Shown here piece by piece: positions 60,844 to 64,000 of a stretch of DNA of 64,000 bases. A program made the translations under genes and the position numbers. The notes under the pieces are model-generated. The model was not told the origin of the DNA. It searched no databases and saw nothing but the letters and a program-made list of their open reading frames with translations. The DNA comes from an uncultured Microbacterium sp. (GTDB lineage Bacteria > Actinomycetota > Actinomycetes > Actinomycetales > Microbacteriaceae). The stretch spans positions 70,586 through 134,585 of the forward strand of contig NZ_CALBRW010000020.1 in the NCBI RefSeq assembly GCF_937927635.1. Reading direction: 5' to 3'. Position 1 is the stretch's first letter. Every line of letters starts with the position of its first letter.

Positions 60844-61149
60844 ATGGCCAAGAAGAGCAAGATCGCCAAGAACGAGCAGCGCAAGGTCATCGTCGCCCGC
60901 TACGCGGAGCGTCGTGCCGAGCTGAAGAAGACCCTGGTCGACGAGACCGCGACCGACGAGGCCCGCGAGGCCGCTCGCGTCGGCCTGCAGAAGCTGCCGC
61001 GCAACGCGTCGCCGGTGCGCGTCCGCTCGCGTGACGCCATCGACGGCCGCCCCCGTGGTGTCCTCACGAAGTTCGGCATCTCGCGTGTCCGCTTCCGTGA
61101 CATGGCGCACCGCGGCGAGCTGCCCGGCATCACCAAGTCGAGCTGGTAA
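60844..61149 (+). CDS. rpsN: Ribosomal protein S14 (zinc-free type)
   Basis: The 101-residue S14 is the long form without the zinc ribbon; it contains KLPRNASPVRVRSRD, GRPRGVLTKFGISRVRFRD and ends GITKSSW. In Streptomyces the zinc-free L28-L33-S14 set is Zur-controlled, but no Zur box is visible before this operon. It is followed by a strong terminator. Confidence 0.95.
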   Translation: MAKKSKIAKNEQRKVIVARYAERRAELKKTLVDETATDEAREAARVGLQKLPRNASPVRVRSRDAIDGRPRGVLTKFGISRVRFRDMAHRGELPGITKSSW

Positions 61150-61160
61150 GCACTTCCAGT

Positions 61161-61198
61161 CGAGAGGGGCGAGGATCTTCGGATCCTCGCCCCTCTCG
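61161..61198 (+). terminator. Strong terminator of the ribosomal protein operon
   Basis: CGAGAGGGGCGAGGATC and its exact complement form a 17-pair stem closed by a TTCG tetraloop, 12 bases after the rpsN stop. No T-run follows. Confidence 0.85.
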
Positions 61199-61209
61199 CG
61201 TTCCAGGGC

Positions 61210-61249
61210 GGATGCCCGGATACCGGGCCGTCCGGATGCCCGGATGCCC
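61210..61249. repeat. Imperfect tandem GGATGCCC repeat
   Basis: GGATGCCC occurs at 61210, 61234 and 61242, with GGATACCG at 61218. Like the heptamer array at 16645-16677, it is made of the GGATGC word. Confidence 0.7.
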
Positions 61250-61260
61250 GGCCGCCGGCC

Positions 61261-61944
61261 TCAGGCGGATCGTGGAGCGGCGCTCAGTGCCGCGCCGTGC
61301 TGCTCGGCCGCGGCATCCATCAGCTCACGCAGCCTGTCGGCGGTGACGTTCGCGCCGAACGTCGGGTAGCCGGGCTGCAGCACCACGCCGTCCGCCAGGG
61401 CTCCGGCCGGCACGGCGTCGAAGCCCAGCGCATCGACGAGTGCGGAGACCGCCGCGACGTCGGAGGCGTCGTCGCCGGCGACGGCGATGGCCTTGCGGCC
61501 GGCGCTGCCCGCAGCACGGGACTCGTCCTCGAGGTCGTGGTAGCCCATGTGGTTCAGCGCCTTCACGACGCGGGCGCCGCCGAGGAACGCCGCCACGATC
61601 TCGCTGGTCGAGGTGCGGGGATCGTCGAGATCGTCGCGGATGCCGTCGGTCTCCCACCAGTAGTTCATGGTGTCGATCACCAGCTTCCCCCGCAGCAGGC
61701 CGGCGTTCAGGGTGTCGTGCTTGCCGAGGGGGAGCGCGAGCACGACGATGTCGGCCTGGCGGATCGCCTCGTCGGCGTGCACCGCCGTGGCGCCGGGCAC
61801 CAGCACCTCCACGGTCAGCGCGATGCGCTCAGGTTCGCGGGAGCCCGCGATCAGCACGCGGTAGCCGGCCGCGACGGCCAGCCGGGCCAGCGCCGTGCCG
61901 ACCTTGCCCGCGCCGAGGATGCCGATGGTGGTGGGGGTGGTCAT
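61261..61944 (-). CDS. NADP/F420-dependent oxidoreductase-like Rossmann protein
   Basis: The 227-residue protein has the nucleotide-binding start TIGILGAGKVGTALARLA, then VLIAGSREPE, IVVLALPLGKHDTL and VVKALNHMGYHDLEDE. It belongs to the group annotated as NADPH:F420 reductases, many of which have other roles. ATG 61944 with an AGGAG site is chosen. It follows the LLM monooxygenase gene on the same strand by 31 bases and could supply it with reduced cofactor. Confidence 0.8.
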   Translation of the reverse strand: MTTPTTIGILGAGKVGTALARLAVAAGYRVLIAGSREPERIALTVEVLVPGATAVHADEAIRQADIVVLALPLGKHDTLNAGLLRGKLVIDTMNYWWETDGIRDDLDDPRTSTSEIVAAFLGGARVVKALNHMGYHDLEDESRAAGSAGRKAIAVAGDDASDVAAVSALVDALGFDAVPAGALADGVVLQPGYPTFGANVTADRLRELMDAAAEQHGAALSAAPRSA

Positions 61945-61975
61945 GGATGCTCCTCGAAGGCGGTTCTCGGCGGAC

Positions 61976-63088
61976 TCAGGCATGGACGGCCTTCCCGTCC
62001 TTCGTGATCCGCGCGATGTCCCGGCTGGCGGGGCGCCAGTCGCCGGGGTCCTCGGCCAGCAGTTCGCGCACCCGCGGCGCGACCTTCTCGCCGAGCAGGC
62101 GGATCGTCTGCTCGCGGGCCTGCCGCGGCAGGTGAGTGATGTCGTACTTCAGGTCGAAGCGCGAGAGGCGGTTGTCGCGGAACGCCTTCGCCATCTTCTG
62201 CGCCACGGTCTCCGGCGCGCCGACGTACAGCGCTCCGGTGTCGACCTCCTCGGCGTAGCGCTCGGGGGTGGGCGGGTAGAACCCGCGCTCCCTGCTGAGC
62301 TGCTGCACCATCGGCTCCCAGTACCGCCAGTGCGCGTTCCTCGCGTCGTCGTCGGTCTCGGCGATCAGGCCGATGGAGTGCTGCGCGACCGGCAGCTCGC
62401 GATGCCCGAACTGCGCGAGCGCGCGCAGATACAGCTCGACGTGTCCGGCGAAGCGCTCGGGGCGCCCGCCGATGATGGCCATCATCAGGGGCAGACCGTG
62501 CTTCGCGGCGCGGATGACGGAGTCGGGGCTTCCGCCGATCCCGATCCACGTGGGGATGCCGCCCTCGGGCATCCGCGGGTGCAGTCGCACGTTCTCCAGC
62601 GGTGCGCGGTACCTGCCGGACCAGGTCACGCTCTCCTCGCGCAGCAGGCGGGTGAACAGCTCGAGCTTCTCGTCGAAGATCTGCTCGTACTCGGCGATGT
62701 CGTAGCCGAACAGCGGGAACGACTCGATCGCCGACGCGCGGCCCAGCACCATCTCGGCGCGGCCGTTCGAGAGTGCGTCGACGGTGGCGAACTGCTGATA
62801 CAGCCGCACAGGGTCCTGCGTGGACAGCACCGTCACCGATGTGCCCAGACGGATGCGCGACGTCGCCTGCGCGGCGGCGGCCAGCAGCACCGGGGTGGCG
62901 GAGTCGACGGAGTCCTGCTTGTAGTGCTCGCCGACGCTGAACACGTCCAGTCCCACGGATTCGGCCAGCTGCGCCTCTTCGATGAGCAGGCGCACGGACT
63001 CGGCGTCCGTCATCACGCGGTCGCCGTCCGTGGCGACGTCGCCGAACGAGTTCAGCCCGAACTCGACGTCCTCGACCTGACCGGTCAT
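61976..63088 (-). CDS. LLM-class flavin-dependent oxidoreductase
   Basis: A 370-residue luciferase-like enzyme with FGLNSFGDVA, DVFSVGEHYKQD (the GEH segment), RLGTSVTVLSTQDPVRLYQQF, NGRAEMVLGRASAIESFPLFG and IPTWIGIGGSPDSV. It resembles the enzyme at 1786-2814 in many segments, including ESFPLFG. It is divergent from a MarR gene with a shared operator between them. The substrate is unknown. Confidence 0.88.
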   Translation of the reverse strand: MTGQVEDVEFGLNSFGDVATDGDRVMTDAESVRLLIEEAQLAESVGLDVFSVGEHYKQDSVDSATPVLLAAAAQATSRIRLGTSVTVLSTQDPVRLYQQFATVDALSNGRAEMVLGRASAIESFPLFGYDIAEYEQIFDEKLELFTRLLREESVTWSGRYRAPLENVRLHPRMPEGGIPTWIGIGGSPDSVIRAAKHGLPLMMAIIGGRPERFAGHVELYLRALAQFGHRELPVAQHSIGLIAETDDDARNAHWRYWEPMVQQLSRERGFYPPTPERYAEEVDTGALYVGAPETVAQKMAKAFRDNRLSRFDLKYDITHLPRQAREQTIRLLGEKVAPRVRELLAEDPGDWRPASRDIARITKDGKAVHA

Positions 63089-63124
63089 CGCCTCACGACC
63101 TTCCCGTCGGTCCGGCCCTTCCGG

Positions 63125-63138
63125 ATTGACGTGTCAAT
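63125..63138. promoter_or_regulatory. Operator between flavin monooxygenase and MarR genes
   Basis: ATTGAC-GT-GTCAAT is an inverted repeat with perfect six-base arms in the 94-base divergent gap. It matches the style of the site at 3356-3367, so the adjacent MarR protein is the likely ligand for both promoters. Confidence 0.6.
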
Positions 63139-63182
63139 TCACCTAACCGTACGGTGGAGGCATCCATTCCCGAGGAGGCCGG

Positions 63183-63656
63183 ATGAGCGCGGATGCCAGG
63201 CGCAGCACTCCCACGCCCGCGCAGTTGCGCGTGTGGCGGGACTACATCGAGACGGCCGGTGCACTGCAGCGGATGCTGGCGAGCAGACTGCAGACGGAGT
63301 CGGGGATGTCCATCGGGGACTATGTCGTGCTGCTGGCGCTGAGCGAGGCGTCCGCCCATGAGCTGCGCTCCTCGGAGCTCGCGGATGCCGTCGGCTGGGA
63401 GCGCAGCCGTCTGTCCCATCACCTCGGAAGGATGCAGAGGCGCGGCCTCATCGATCGCGAGAGCGGCCGGGGAGTGCGGGTGAGCGCGACCTCCGCCGGC
63501 CTCGAGCTGTTCCGCGCCGGCTCCGTGCCGCACCTGCGCGCGATCAAGTCCCTGTTCATCGATGCGCTCACGCCGGAGCAGCTGGAAGCACTGGGGGCAG
63601 CCGCGGCCGCACTGCGGGGCGCGGCAACGCCCGACACGCCCGGAGCAGAGGGCTGA
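63183..63656 (+). CDS. MarR-family transcriptional regulator
   Basis: The 157-residue protein has the MarR winged helix: LRSSELADAVGWERSRLSHH (recognition region), LGRMQRRGLIDRES and the wing GRGVRVSATSAGLELF, ending in the dimer helix LTPEQLEALGAAAAALRG. An AGGAGGCCGG site precedes the ATG. It likely represses itself and the divergent flavin monooxygenase. Confidence 0.9.
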   Translation: MSADARRSTPTPAQLRVWRDYIETAGALQRMLASRLQTESGMSIGDYVVLLALSEASAHELRSSELADAVGWERSRLSHHLGRMQRRGLIDRESGRGVRVSATSAGLELFRAGSVPHLRAIKSLFIDALTPEQLEALGAAAAALRGAATPDTPGAEG

Positions 63657-63657
63657 T

Positions 63658-63686
63658 TTGCCCGATGCCCGAGATCCACGTAAGTT
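63658..63686 (+). promoter_or_regulatory. Possible third upstream promoter at the rRNA-type region
   Basis: TTGCCC, 17 bases, TAAGTT, directly after the MarR stop. It is weaker than the two promoters downstream. Between here and 63837 no other element is clear. Confidence 0.3.
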
Positions 63687-63837
63687 ATTACCTGTTCGCC
63701 CCAAGCGGTTGAGCGGAAGGCCTCCGGGTCCAGCTCCCCTCCAAGCAGCGAACCACCCACCTCCATCATCTGGAACTCCGGTTCACGATGAAGGGCCTTG
63801 GCCCGGGGAGCGTGGTCGTCCGGTCCAGATCGTCGAT

Positions 63838-63865
63838 TTGACAATCTCGCCGCTGCGGATAAGCT
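63838..63865 (+). promoter_or_regulatory. Strong promoter P1 of a likely rRNA operon
   Basis: TTGACA (63838-63843), 16 bases, TAAGCT (63860-63865), near consensus and preceded by no gene in the right orientation. Confidence 0.6.
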
Positions 63866-63925
63866 AGAACGGTTGCCTCGGATACGGGGTAGCGGATCTG
63901 GTCTTGATCTTCACGGCGCGTCGGT

Positions 63926-63953
63926 TTGACAGCCTGGCTCGGACAGATAAGAT
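63926..63953 (+). promoter_or_regulatory. Strong promoter P2 of a likely rRNA operon
   Basis: TTGACA (63926-63931), 16 bases, TAAGAT (63948-63953). It repeats the P1 layout 88 bases on. The following sequence (GAAGTTGCCC, then TGCTTTTTT, which may be part of a boxA-like antitermination site) lacks any open frame. The window ends before a 16S sequence could be seen. Confidence 0.65.
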
Positions 63954-64000
63954 TGTGAAGTTGCCCTTCGCGTCCTGCTTTTTTGGTGGGTGTGGGGGTG

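Noticed and set aside
63657..64000. Protein-coding gene at the right edge
   Set aside because: Short frames here have no ribosome site, no typical codon pattern and overlap strong promoter elements.

Overview
This window is high-GC actinobacterial DNA. Dense coding, many 4-base ATGA/GTGA gene overlaps, many leaderless promoters (TAnnnT six bases before the start codon), Cys-lacking ribosomal proteins L28-L33-S14 in one operon, and the very frequent GGATGC/GCATCC word together suggest a member of the Microbacteriaceae, most likely Microbacterium or a close relative. That placement is an inference; no marker RNA lies fully inside the window.

Layout. 1-3.4 kb: an electrophile/quinone-response-like operon (ring-cleaving dioxygenase, esterase, luciferase-like flavin monooxygenase) with a convergent MarR regulator and matching operators. 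3.4-16.4 kb: mostly single housekeeping or envelope genes (J-domain protein, hydrolase, MATE and MFS exporters, alcohol dehydrogenase, acyl-CoA ligase, EamA transporter, HTH protein, PQQ-type sugar dehydrogenase). 16.7-20.8 kb: purB, which appears to start with CTG and to be coupled to a phosphatase gene, then a small helical protein with a secreted-type hydrolase, and a holin-like membrane protein. 20.8-24.2 kb: hisC, a MalY-type C-S lyase, and a small island with an RHH antitoxin-like gene and two unrecognised genes. 24.3-27.9 kb: a complete 2-oxoacid dehydrogenase E1alpha-E1beta-E2 set.

28-38.2 kb is a ten-gene minus-strand operon: an osmoprotectant-type ABC importer, 3-hydroxyisobutyrate-dehydrogenase-like and aldehyde dehydrogenases, an SDR, an FAD-linked oxidase, an FGGY kinase and, last, a homologue of formaldehyde-activating enzyme. 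A divergent IclR regulator faces it. I infer a catabolic pathway for an unknown imported compound, possibly methylated or quaternary-amine-like, that releases a C1 aldehyde.

39.2-45.4 kb is an alpha-glucoside locus (ROK regulator, ABC importer without ATPase, GH13 glucosidase). 45.4-52.3 kb is a zinc island (Zur box, znuACB, zur, and a UPF0718/TIGR03943 permease pair) interrupted by a DivIVA-like coiled-coil gene. 52.3-57.1 kb holds a membrane-anchored propeller-like protein, a 3-methyladenine glycosylase and a LacI plus Gfo/Idh pair, divergent from a second ATPase-less sugar ABC importer (57.3-60.3 kb). Then come rpmB-rpmG-rpsN behind a structured leader, a strong terminator, a second flavin monooxygenase/MarR module (62-63.7 kb) and, at the right edge, tandem strong promoters that look like the start of a ribosomal RNA operon.

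The most unusual signal is a set of long hairpins or locally repeated motifs at seven places (11.5, 16.5, 26.4, 45.4, 48.2, 49.7 and 52.4 kb). They share an architecture (perfect 15-20 base arms, a 19-55 base spacer, extra degenerate copies or nested stems inside) but not a sequence, and one lies inside a coding region.
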